Assembly (NCBI GenBank): GCA_027483465.1
Contig: JAIXUQ010000045.1
Span: forward strand, 1-44,723
Reading direction: 5' to 3'
DNA from: Sphingomonadales bacterium
Lineage (GTDB): Bacteria; Pseudomonadota; Alphaproteobacteria; Sphingomonadales; Sphingomonadaceae
DNA: 44,723 nucleotides
Numbering within the stretch: position 1 is the first letter of the stretch; each line of letters starts with the position of its first letter. A program made the translations under genes and the position numbers. This document shows positions 33,888 to 41,813 of the stretch, piece by piece. The notes under the pieces are model-generated. The model worked only from the letters and a program-made list of their open reading frames with translations, was not told the DNA's origin and did no database searches.

Positions 33888-35105
33888 ATGGCCAGCCTGA
33901 CGCCCGCCGAATCCGCCGCGCTCGCCCGTCTTGACGGGGCCCGCGGCGCATTGCTGGCCGAGATCGAGGGCTGGTCGGCGATCAATAGCGGCAGCCGCAA
34001 CCTCGATGGGCTGGCGCGCATGGCCGATGTGCTGGCCGCCGCCTTTGCCCCGCTGGGCGGCACGCTGGCCCGGGTGCCGGCGGCGCCAGCCAGCCAGTTG
34101 GGCAGCGACGGCCGCGAAACCGCGCTGGCGCATGGGGACAATCTGCACATCATCAAGCGGCCCGACGCACCGGTGCGCGTGCTGCTGACCGGCCACATGG
34201 ACACGGTGTTCGGGCCCGATCACCCCTTCCAGGCCTGCCGCTGGCTGGATGCCGACACGCTCAACGGCCCCGGCGTGGCCGACATGAAGGGCGGCATCGC
34301 GGTGATGAAGGCGGCGCTGGCCTGCCTGGAGGCCAGCCCCTTTGCCGAGGCGCTGGGCTGGGAGGTGGTGCTGAACAGTGACGAGGAGGTCTCGTCCCCC
34401 GGTTCGGCGCCGCTGCTCGATGCCGCCGCCCGCCGCTGCCACCTGGGTCTCACCTTTGAACCGGCGCTGCCCGATGGCACGCTGGCCGGGGCGCGCGCCG
34501 GTTCGGGCAATTTTTCCGCCGCCGTGCACGGCCGCGCCGCCCATGCCGGCCGCAACCCGGCCGATGGCCGCAACGCGCTGCTGGCCGCCGCCGATCTGGC
34601 GCTGCGGCTGGCCGCCCTGGCCGGCGATGATCTGTCAGTGAACCCGGCCCGCATCGATGGCGGCGGCCCCAACAATATCGTTCCCGACATGGCGGTGCTG
34701 CGCTGGAACATGCGGCCCCGCACGGCCATGGCGCAGCAGCGTGCCGAAGCCGGGATCAACGCCGCCGTGGCCGACGTGGCGCTGGCGCATGATGTGCATG
34801 TCCATGTCCATGGCCGGTTCGCCCGCCCGCCCAAACCGCTGGACGCGCACCAGCAGCGCCTGTTCGATCTGGTGCGGGGCTGCGGCGCGGCGCTGGGCCT
34901 GGGCATCAGCTGGCGCGACACCGGCGGGGTGTGCGATGGCAACAATATCGCCGCCACCGGGCTTTCGGTGGTGGACACGCTGGGCCCGCGCGGCGGCGCC
35001 ATCCACAGCAGCGACGAATTTCTGTGCGCCGATTCGCTTGAGGAGCGCAGCCGGCTGGCGGCGCTGGTGCTGATGCGGGTGGCGAGCCAAGGGTGGCAGC
35101 GGTGA
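33888..35105 (+). CDS. M20-family metallohydrolase, possible succinylglutamate desuccinylase
   Basis: This 405-residue enzyme is an M20 di-zinc amidohydrolase (CPG2/ArgE/DapE type). The first metal motif GHMDTVFGP has His103 and Asp105, Asp132 (GVADMKGG) bridges the metals, Glu166-Glu167 (SDEEVSS) is the general base site, and Glu191 and a late His (AIHSSDEF) complete the ligands. It is the first gene of an operon with astA, astD and astB, and it overlaps astA. No AstE (M14-type desuccinylase) is visible, so this protein may perform the last AST step, removal of succinate from succinylglutamate; DapE shows that M20 enzymes can hydrolyse N-succinyl amides. This function is inferred. Confidence 0.88.
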   Translation: MASLTPAESAALARLDGARGALLAEIEGWSAINSGSRNLDGLARMADVLAAAFAPLGGTLARVPAAPASQLGSDGRETALAHGDNLHIIKRPDAPVRVLLTGHMDTVFGPDHPFQACRWLDADTLNGPGVADMKGGIAVMKAALACLEASPFAEALGWEVVLNSDEEVSSPGSAPLLDAAARRCHLGLTFEPALPDGTLAGARAGSGNFSAAVHGRAAHAGRNPADGRNALLAAADLALRLAALAGDDLSVNPARIDGGGPNNIVPDMAVLRWNMRPRTAMAQQRAEAGINAAVADVALAHDVHVHVHGRFARPPKPLDAHQQRLFDLVRGCGAALGLGISWRDTGGVCDGNNIAATGLSVVDTLGPRGGAIHSSDEFLCADSLEERSRLAALVLMRVASQGWQR

Positions 35106-36133
35106 GCGCGCCGGCGCCGCTGTGGCGGGTGCGCGCGGCGCGCGGCGAGGATCTGCCGGCCATCCTCGATCTGGCGCGGCGCACCGGCGGCGGCTTCACC
35201 AATCTGCCGGCCGACGCGGCGGCGCTGGCCCGCCGGCTGGACTGGTCGGGCCGCAGCTTTGCCCGCGACCAGGATGTGCCGCACAACGAGCTGTATCTGC
35301 TGGTGCTGGAGGATGTGGCCAGCACCCGCATCGCCGGCACTGCCATGCTGTTCAGCCGGGTGGGCAGCGAATGGCCGTTCTACAGCTACAAATTGTGCAC
35401 GCTGAAACAGACCAGCCGCGAACTGGGGCGCAATTTTTCCACCCAGTTCCTGTCGCTCACCAGCGATTTTGACGGCGCCTCGGAAGTGGGGGGGCTGTTC
35501 CTGCACCCCGATTGCCGCAGCGGCGGGCTGGGCCGGCTGTTGGCGCGGGCGCGCTATCTGTTCATCGCCAGCCACCGCGCCCGCTTTGGCCGGCGGGTGA
35601 TCGCCGAACTGCGCGGGGTGATGGACGACGCCGGCAATTCGCCGTTCTGGGATGCGCTGGGGCGGCAGTTCTTCGGCATGAGCTTCCCGGAGGCTGACCA
35701 GTTCAACGCCATCAACGGCAACCAGTTCATCGCCGATCTGATGCCCAAGCACCCGGTGTACACCGCGCTGCTGCCAGAGGCCGCGCGCGCCGCCATCGGC
35801 CAGCCGCACGCCAGCGGCCGCGCCGCGCTGGCGCTGCTGGAGGCGGAGGGCTTTGTGTTCGACAATTACATCGACATTTTCGATGGCGGCCCCACCGTGT
35901 GTGCCGAGATCGACCAACTGCGCTGCGTGCGCATGGCGCAGGTGGCCGAGGTGGGCGCGCTGGCCGATGATGCCGCTGCCCTGGCCGCCCCGCCCAGCCT
36001 GGTGGCCAGCGGCACGCTGGGCGATTTCCAGGCCTTCATCAGCCCGGTGGGCGCCGATGGCGCGCTGCCCGCCGCCATCGCCGGCCCGCTGGGGCTGGCC
36101 ATCGGCACGAGGATCATCCATGCGCCCGCCTGA
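35102..36133 (+). CDS. astA: Arginine N-succinyltransferase
   Basis: This 343-residue acyltransferase adds succinyl-CoA to arginine, the first step of the AST pathway. The sequence matches AstA throughout: ARRTGGGFTNLPAD at the N terminus, LGRNFSTQFL, GGLFLHPDCRSGGLG, AELRGVMDDAGNSPFW, DLMPKHPVYT and NYIDIFDGGPT. The start is probably GTG 35102, which overlaps the upstream stop (GTGA) and has AAGGG 8 nt upstream; GTG 35093 is the alternative. It overlaps astD by 14 nt at its 3' end. Confidence 0.95.
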   Translation: MSAPAPLWRVRAARGEDLPAILDLARRTGGGFTNLPADAAALARRLDWSGRSFARDQDVPHNELYLLVLEDVASTRIAGTAMLFSRVGSEWPFYSYKLCTLKQTSRELGRNFSTQFLSLTSDFDGASEVGGLFLHPDCRSGGLGRLLARARYLFIASHRARFGRRVIAELRGVMDDAGNSPFWDALGRQFFGMSFPEADQFNAINGNQFIADLMPKHPVYTALLPEAARAAIGQPHASGRAALALLEAEGFVFDNYIDIFDGGPTVCAEIDQLRCVRMAQVAEVGALADDAAALAAPPSLVASGTLGDFQAFISPVGADGALPAAIAGPLGLAIGTRIIHAPA

Positions 36134-37520
36134 GCTTGTCTCCACCAATCCTGCCACCGGGGAGGTGATCTGGTCGGGCCCGGTGGGCGGGGTGGCCGCC
36201 GCCGTCGCCGCCGCCCGCGCCGCCGCGCCGGGCTGGGCGCGCACGCCGCTGGCCAGCCGCATCGCCATCGTGCGCGCCTTCAAGGCCGCGGTGGAGGCCG
36301 ACGCGGACGCCCTGGCGCGGGTGATCGCCAGCGAAACCGGCAAGCCGCTGTGGGAAAGCCGCACCGAAGTGGCCAGCGTGGCGGCCAAGGTGGACATCTC
36401 CATCCAGGCCCAGGCCGAACGGGCCGGCGAGAAGGCCGGGGTGGCGGGCGGCGTCACCCAGCAAGTGCGCCACAAGCCGCACGGCGTGCTGGCGGTGCTG
36501 GGCCCCTATAATTTCCCGGCGCACCTTCCCAATGGCCATATCGTGCCGGCGCTGCTGGCCGGCAACACGATCGTCTTCAAGCCTTCGGAACAGACGCCGG
36601 CGGTGGGCGCCCACATGGCGCGGCTGTGGGCGAAGGCCGGCCTGCCCGAGGGCGTGCTGGGGGTGGTGCAGGGCGGCGGCGATGTGGGCCGGGACCTGGC
36701 CGCGGCCGACATCGATGGCCTGTTGTTCACCGGTTCGGCGCATGTCGGTGCCGCGCTGGCCCACCAGTTTGCCGAGACGCCGCACCGCATCCTGGCGCTG
36801 GAAATGGGCGGCAACAACCCGCTGGTGGCGTGGGACGTCGGGGATGTGGACGCGGCCGCCGCCACCGTGGTGCAATCGGCCTTCCTGTCGGCCGGGCAGC
36901 GCTGCACCAATGCCCGCCGGCTGATCGTGGGGCCGGGCAGCGAGCCGTTGGTGGAGGCGGTGCTGGCGCTGGCTGACCGGCTGATCGTGGGCGGGCCTTT
37001 CGATGAGCCGCAGCCGTTCATGGGCCCGGTGATCTGCAACGCCGCCGCCGACGCGCTGGAGCGCGGCTGGGCGGATTTGCAGGCGGCCGGTGGCCGGGTG
37101 CTGCGCCCGCTGCGGCGCGCCCGGCCCGACCGGCCGTTCCTCAGCCCGGCGGTGATCGACATGACCCACTGCGCACCGGCCGATGACGAATTGTTCGGCC
37201 CGGTGCTGCAGATCATCCGCGCGGCCGATTGGGAGGCGGCGATCACCGCCGCCAATGCCACCCGCTTTGGCCTGGCCGCCGGCCTGATCGGCGGCGATGC
37301 CGCCCTGTTTGACCGGTTCTGGCACGAAAGCCGCGCCGGCATCGTCAACTGGAACCGGCCGACCAACGGCGCATCGTCGGCCGCGCCGTTCGGCGGCATC
37401 GGCGCCAGCGGCAACCATCGGCCAAGCGCCTATTATGCCGCCGATTATTGCGCTTTCCCGGTGGCGACCCTGGCCGCCGAAACGCTGGCCGGCAGCATCA
37501 CCACAGGCCTGAAGCCATGA
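36120..37520 (+). CDS. astD: N-succinylglutamate 5-semialdehyde dehydrogenase
   Basis: This 466-residue NAD-dependent aldehyde dehydrogenase oxidises N-succinylglutamate semialdehyde, the fourth AST step. Asn131 (GPYNFPAHLPNGH), Glu228 (LEMGGNNP) and Cys262 (SAGQRCTNARR) form the catalytic set, and the GPYNFPAHLPNGHIVPALLAG pattern is typical of AstD rather than other aldehyde dehydrogenases. ATG 36120 follows AGGA and lies inside astA. The stop overlaps the astB start. Confidence 0.95.
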   Translation: MRPPELVSTNPATGEVIWSGPVGGVAAAVAAARAAAPGWARTPLASRIAIVRAFKAAVEADADALARVIASETGKPLWESRTEVASVAAKVDISIQAQAERAGEKAGVAGGVTQQVRHKPHGVLAVLGPYNFPAHLPNGHIVPALLAGNTIVFKPSEQTPAVGAHMARLWAKAGLPEGVLGVVQGGGDVGRDLAAADIDGLLFTGSAHVGAALAHQFAETPHRILALEMGGNNPLVAWDVGDVDAAAATVVQSAFLSAGQRCTNARRLIVGPGSEPLVEAVLALADRLIVGGPFDEPQPFMGPVICNAAADALERGWADLQAAGGRVLRPLRRARPDRPFLSPAVIDMTHCAPADDELFGPVLQIIRAADWEAAITAANATRFGLAAGLIGGDAALFDRFWHESRAGIVNWNRPTNGASSAAPFGGIGASGNHRPSAYYAADYCAFPVATLAAETLAGSITTGLKP

Positions 37521-38779
37521 TGTGCGAAATCAACTTCGACGGCCTGATCGGGCCAAGCCATAATTATGCCGCGCTGTCGCTCGGCAATCTGGCCAGCGCC
37601 AAACATGGCGGCGCCACCAGCCGCCCGCGCGCCGCCGCCTTGCAGGGCCTTGCCAAGATGCGCTTCGTGCGCAGCCTGGGCCTGGTCCAGGGCTTCCTGC
37701 TGCCGCTCGATCGGCCCAATGTGGGCTTCCTGCGTCAGATGGGCTTTGCCGGCACGGACGAACAGGTGATCGCCCGCGCCGCCGCCGCTGATCCGCGCCT
37801 GTTTGCCACCGCCGCCTCCGCATCATCGATGTGGACGGCGAACGCAGCGACCGTCTCGCCGTCGCCCGACACGGCGGACGGTCGCTGCCACATCAGCGCC
37901 GCCAACCTGTCGCGCATGGCGCATCGCAGCATCGAGCATCCGGAAACCCACGCGCAGCTCGCCATCGCCTTTGCCGATCCGGCGTTTGCGGTGCATGAAG
38001 CGCTGCCGGCGGCGTTCGGCGATGAGGGCGCCGCCAATTTCATGCGCCTGTGTGCCAGCCATGAGGCGCCGGGCGTGGAGATCTTCGTCTATGGCGAGGA
38101 CGGCGGCAAATTCCCCGCCCGGCAGAACCGTCGCGCGTCCGAAGCCATTGCCCGCCGCCACGGCGTGTCCAACGCGCTGTTCGTGGCGCAGAGCCAGACG
38201 GCGATTGATGCCGGCGCCTTCCACAATGATGTGGTGGCGGTGGCCAACGGCCATGTGCTGTTCGCGCATGAACAGGCCTTTGCCGATGCGGCCGGCCTGA
38301 AGGCGGACATCGCGCGGCTGATGCCGGAGGCGGTCTATATCGAGGTGCCGGCCGCAGCCGTGTCGCTGGCGGACGCCATCCGCTCCTATCTGTTCAATTC
38401 GCAATTGCTCACCCTGCCCGATGGCAGCATGGCGCTGGTGCTGCCGAAGGAAGCGGAGGAAACGCCATCGGTGAAGGCGTATCTGGATATGCTGGTTGCC
38501 GGGAACGGCCCGATCCGTGCCGCGCATTTCGTCGACGTGCGCGAATCGATGCAGAACGGCGGCGGCCCGGCCTGCCTGCGCCTGCGCGTGGTGGCCGACC
38601 CGGCCCGCGTTGATCCGCGCTTCCTGCTCGATGATGCCAAGGCCGACCGGCTGGAGCGGCTGATCGAACAGTGGTGGCCGCAGGCAATCAGCCCGGCCGA
38701 CATGACCAACCCCGATCTGTGGCGCGACGTGAAGGCCGCGCGCGCGGCGCTGCTGGCGGAGGTGGGTCTGGCGCTCTGA
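37517..38779 (+). CDS. astB: N-succinylarginine dihydrolase
   Basis: This 420-residue enzyme hydrolyses N-succinylarginine to succinylornithine, two ammonia and CO2. It follows AstB closely: NFDGLIGPSHNYAALSLGN at the start, ASSMWTANAATVSPSPDT, GDEGAANFMRL, FHNDVVAVANGHVLF with the catalytic histidine, and RESMQNGGGPACLRLRVV with the catalytic cysteine. ATG 37517 overlaps the astD stop (ATGA); ATG 37520 directly after it is also possible. No astC (succinylornithine transaminase) is in the window; ArgD-type enzymes can fill that step. It is convergent with the thioesterase gene. Confidence 0.96.
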   Translation: MMCEINFDGLIGPSHNYAALSLGNLASAKHGGATSRPRAAALQGLAKMRFVRSLGLVQGFLLPLDRPNVGFLRQMGFAGTDEQVIARAAAADPRLFATAASASSMWTANAATVSPSPDTADGRCHISAANLSRMAHRSIEHPETHAQLAIAFADPAFAVHEALPAAFGDEGAANFMRLCASHEAPGVEIFVYGEDGGKFPARQNRRASEAIARRHGVSNALFVAQSQTAIDAGAFHNDVVAVANGHVLFAHEQAFADAAGLKADIARLMPEAVYIEVPAAAVSLADAIRSYLFNSQLLTLPDGSMALVLPKEAEETPSVKAYLDMLVAGNGPIRAAHFVDVRESMQNGGGPACLRLRVVADPARVDPRFLLDDAKADRLERLIEQWWPQAISPADMTNPDLWRDVKAARAALLAEVGLAL

Positions 38780-38784
38780 GGGCT

Positions 38785-39171
38785 TTACAGCCGCATCTGC
38801 GTCTGCACCACCAGCGCCACCGGGCGGCCATCGGCCAACGACAGGTGCGTCTGCCAGACAGACAGGGTCTTGCCGACCTTCACCGGCGTCGTTTCGCCAT
38901 GCACCAGGCTTCCGGCAGGTGCTGCACCAAGGAAATTGGTCTTGCTCTCGACCGTCGTGGTGCCATTGGCGCCGGGGGGCAGGGTGAGAAAGGCGCCGAT
39001 CGCGCCCAGCGCGTCAGCAAAGGCCATGATGGCGCCGCCGTGCAGGATGCCGCCGGTCGTGCACAGATCATCGCGCACCAGAAGTTCGCCCCTGATGGAA
39101 TCGGGGCTGGCATTGGTCACCTTCACCCCCATGAGGCGGGAAAATGGCATGGCGTCGGCAGGGTTGGTCAT
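38785..39171 (-). CDS. PaaI-type hotdog thioesterase
   Basis: This 128-residue protein is a hotdog-fold thioesterase of the PaaI/YigI type, which cleaves acyl-CoA. LHGGAIMAFADALG is the characteristic HGG motif on the central helix, preceded by MGVKV. ATG 39171 overlaps the TetR stop (ATGA), so it is the last gene of a three-gene operon with a regulator and a second hotdog protein. Confidence 0.88.
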   Translation of the reverse strand: MTNPADAMPFSRLMGVKVTNASPDSIRGELLVRDDLCTTGGILHGGAIMAFADALGAIGAFLTLPPGANGTTTVESKTNFLGAAPAGSLVHGETTPVKVGKTLSVWQTHLSLADGRPVALVVQTQMRL

Positions 39172-39770
39172 GCGTGCGGCTCCCAGATCGGTTGCGGCGG
39201 TTCGGGCTGTGGCGGGGCCAGGCCGGCAATCGCCAGCAGTTCGGCAATGAAACCGGAATCGTCACGACCGCGCAGCACGCCGCCGCCGTGCAGCGCCAGG
39301 CCGCCATGGACGAGCATCCAGTATCGCATCACCTGGCGGCGACCGGTTTGAGCATCACTGGCATCCGGTGCCAGCACGGCCAGCGCCACGGCGATCAAGC
39401 GGTCGGCGGCGGCGCGCAGATCAGGCTCCTGCTCAAAGGCGGTGTAGGGCTGGGCCATCATCAGCTGGTAGAGCCGGGGCCGTGCCAGCGCAAAACGGGC
39501 ATAGGCGGTGATGAAGCCGGCCGGGCTGTCGCTTTCGGCCGTCGCTGCCGCCAGCTGGCGAAAGCCACCAGCGGCCAGTTGGGACTGCAGCCCGGCGCGA
39601 TCACCGAAATGATTGTAGAGTGCGCGGTGCGCGACGCCCAGCTGTGCGGCCAGCTGGCGCACGCTGAACGCAGGGTCCACCTCGATCAGACGTTCGGCCG
39701 CGGCCACGGCCGCCGCCTTCAAATCGCCGTGGTGATAGGCGTCACGCGGCATGGCTCGGCTGCGAGACAT
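39168..39770 (-). CDS. TetR-family transcriptional regulator
   Basis: This 200-residue regulator has an N-terminal helix-turn-helix at about residues 35-56 (FSVRQLAAQLGVAHRALYNHF), the classical TetR DNA-binding pattern, and a C-terminal helical ligand domain resembling TetR_C_33-type regulators. The start at 39770 (MSRSRAMPRD) has AGGTGA upstream and overlaps the upstream gene by 29 nt; ATG 39752 is possible but has no ribosome site. It sits between two hotdog-fold thioesterase genes, so its ligand is plausibly an acyl-CoA or related hydrophobic compound. A perfect inverted repeat at the operon promoter is its likely operator. Confidence 0.9.
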   Translation of the reverse strand: MSRSRAMPRDAYHHGDLKAAAVAAAERLIEVDPAFSVRQLAAQLGVAHRALYNHFGDRAGLQSQLAAGGFRQLAAATAESDSPAGFITAYARFALARPRLYQLMMAQPYTAFEQEPDLRAAADRLIAVALAVLAPDASDAQTGRRQVMRYWMLVHGGLALHGGGVLRGRDDSGFIAELLAIAGLAPPQPEPPQPIWEPHA

Positions 39771-40194
39771 GCCAGGTCACCTGCATCGCAGCGACATCGC
39801 GGCCGCTGTCGTCGGTCATGCTGACCTCGACCGCAAAGCTCACCTTGCCGTCGGTGTCGAGCCGTTCAAGCAGGGCCTCGGCCGGCGCGTCGCAGCGGGC
39901 GGTGGCCGTGATGCGGCCATGGGCAATGCGGGTATAGCGGATGCCGGCATCAGCCGTGACCGGCCGCACCTGGCCCAGCCGCGGCGCCAGCAGGCCAGCC
40001 ATGGCGGCGCCCGATGCGGCCTCGCCCAGCGTGAACAGCGCGCCGGCATGCTGGCTGCCGATATGGTTGATGCTGGTCGCGCTCTGCTCCAGCGCCGCCT
40101 GGGCCGTGCCGGTACCCACCGAAAGGATGGTGACGCCGGTGTGGCTGGCAAAGGGCACGCTGCGGTTCAGTTGGTCGCGAATCAAGCCGAGCAT
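39742..40194 (-). CDS. DUF4442/YiiD-like hotdog protein
   Basis: This 150-residue protein has a hotdog fold of the DUF4442/YiiD-C type (INHIGSQHAGALFTLGEAASG), related to acyl-CoA thioesterases. The start at 40194 (MLGLIRDQLN) follows GAGGACTCCC; an upstream extension to 40239 would run through the operator. It is the first gene of the operon, directly behind the inverted-repeat operator, and overlaps the TetR gene. Substrate unknown. Confidence 0.85.
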   Translation of the reverse strand: MLGLIRDQLNRSVPFASHTGVTILSVGTGTAQAALEQSATSINHIGSQHAGALFTLGEAASGAAMAGLLAPRLGQVRPVTADAGIRYTRIAHGRITATARCDAPAEALLERLDTDGKVSFAVEVSMTDDSGRDVAAMQVTWHVSQPSHAA

Positions 40195-40207
40195 GGGAGT
40201 CCTCTTG

Positions 40208-40226
40208 ATGTATCCACTGGATACAT
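40208..40226. promoter_or_regulatory. Inverted-repeat operator of the TetR/hotdog operon
   Basis: ATGTATCCA (40208-40216) and TGGATACAT (40218-40226) are perfect 9-bp inverted repeats with one base between them, a geometry typical of TetR-family operators. On the minus strand a promoter-like pair TTGCGC (40245-40250) and TATGTA (40222-40227), 17 nt apart, is overlapped at its -10 by the repeat. The ribosome site of the first gene follows directly. This supports autorepression of the operon by the encoded TetR protein. Confidence 0.7.
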
Positions 40227-40305
40227 ATCGGCAAGGCACTGCCGGCGCAAGGGTTGATATGGGAATTTCGCTTGATGGCGTCGGGGTTCGCGCGCTGGTG
40301 CCGCG

Positions 40306-41757
40306 TCAGCGGAAGGGCGGCTCGTCGAAGGCGCGCAGCTTGCGGCTGTGCAGGGCCGGGCCTTCGCCCTTCAGGATCATCATCGCCTCGATGCCAACCT
40401 GGAGATGTTCCGAGATCGCGCCTTCATAGAAGCGGTTGGCCTGGCCGGGCAGCTTGATCTCGCCGTGCAGCGGCTTGTCGGAGACGCACAGGAAGGTGCC
40501 ATAGGGCACGCGGAAGCGATAGCCCTGGGCGGCGATGGTGGCCGATTCCATGTCGATGGCCACCGCGCGGCTCTGGTTGAAGCGCAGGGACGAGCGCGAA
40601 TAGCGCAGCTCCCAGTTGCGGTCATCGGTGGTCACCACCGTGCCGGTGCGCAGCCGTGGTTTCAGCGCGTCCCCGCTCATGCCGGTCACCCGCTCGGTGG
40701 CCAGTTGCAGCGCCTTCTGCACCTCCGACAGCGCCGGGATGGGGATTTCCGGCGGCAGCACATCATCCATCACATGATCATCGCGCAAATAGGCATGGGC
40801 CAGCACATAATCGCCGATGGCCTGGGACGGGCGCAGGCCGCCGCAATGGCCGATCATCAGCCAGGCTTCCGGGCGCAGCACGGCGAGGTGATCGCAGATC
40901 GTCTTGGCATTGGCAGGGCCCACCCCGATGTTGACAAGGGTGATGCCGGTGCGGCCCGGCCCGATCAGATGCCAGGCCGGCATCTGGTTCTTGCGCCAGG
41001 CAAAATCCCCGGCGGCCTGTTCGGCGTCGGGATTTTCGGCGGTGATGTCCAGCCCGCCGGGGCAGGCCAGCCGGTCATAACCGCCATTTTCCCCTGGCCC
41101 CAGCTGCCGGCAGGCCCAGCGCACAAATTCATCGACATAGCGGTGATAGTTGGTGAGCAGGATATAGTGCTGGAAATCCTCGGGCGCGGTGCCGGTGTAA
41201 TGCTTCAGCCGGGCCAGCGAAAAATCGGTGCGCGGGCCATCGAACAGCGCCAGCGGCCTTGTATCCGCCAGGCTCTCATCCCACAGGCCATCGGCCAGTT
41301 CATCGCCGATCTGCTGCAACTCGGTGGTGGGGAAATGGCGCGCCAGTTCGGCCGCCGCCACCCCGTCAAGCTTCAGATCGGCGGCGCCATCCAGCACATA
41401 GGGATAGGGGATTTCCACCTCGGAACGGCCCACGCTCACCATCACGTCATAATCGGCCATCAACAGGCCCAGCTGTTCCTCCAGATAGGCGCGGTACATC
41501 GCCGGGCGGGTGATGGTGGTGACGTAGGAGCCGGGGCGGTTCAACCGGGCAAAGGCGCGGATCGGCCTGAGCGCCCGGCGCTCTCCGGAAAATTCCAGCC
41601 TGAGTTCCGGATAGGCCCAGTCGCCGCGCACGCGCTGGCTGCCATCGGGGGCGATGCCATCGTTGATAAAGGATTTCAGCGCCGCGCGCAGGGCGGCGAT
41701 GGACTGGCTGTGGATATCGATCAGCTGATCGACGATGGTGGCAGGTGCAAGATTCAT
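40306..41757 (-). CDS. amn: AMP nucleosidase
   Basis: This 483-residue enzyme hydrolyses AMP to adenine and ribose 5-phosphate. The N-terminal domain (to about residue 190, GSYVTTITRPAMY) is specific to Amn. The C-terminal domain has the nucleoside-phosphorylase fold: NIGVGPANAKTICDHLAVLRPEAWLMIGHCGGL and, later, AVAIDMESATIAAQGYRF with the conserved DMES and a terminal substrate loop. The start at 41757 lacks a strong ribosome site but agrees with family length. It diverges from the acyl-CoA dehydrogenase gene across 56 nt. Confidence 0.93.
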   Translation of the reverse strand: MNLAPATIVDQLIDIHSQSIAALRAALKSFINDGIAPDGSQRVRGDWAYPELRLEFSGERRALRPIRAFARLNRPGSYVTTITRPAMYRAYLEEQLGLLMADYDVMVSVGRSEVEIPYPYVLDGAADLKLDGVAAAELARHFPTTELQQIGDELADGLWDESLADTRPLALFDGPRTDFSLARLKHYTGTAPEDFQHYILLTNYHRYVDEFVRWACRQLGPGENGGYDRLACPGGLDITAENPDAEQAAGDFAWRKNQMPAWHLIGPGRTGITLVNIGVGPANAKTICDHLAVLRPEAWLMIGHCGGLRPSQAIGDYVLAHAYLRDDHVMDDVLPPEIPIPALSEVQKALQLATERVTGMSGDALKPRLRTGTVVTTDDRNWELRYSRSSLRFNQSRAVAIDMESATIAAQGYRFRVPYGTFLCVSDKPLHGEIKLPGQANRFYEGAISEHLQVGIEAMMILKGEGPALHSRKLRAFDEPPFR

Positions 41758-41813
41758 CGCCGGCCAATGCCACGAATTGCGCCGATGTTTCCAGCCCCCT
41801 ATGACTGTGGGCC

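Noticed and set aside
34220-36475. Long minus-strand open frame (751 codons) across the AST operon
   Set aside because: It lies opposite the M20 hydrolase, astA and astD, and its low-complexity composition matches no family.
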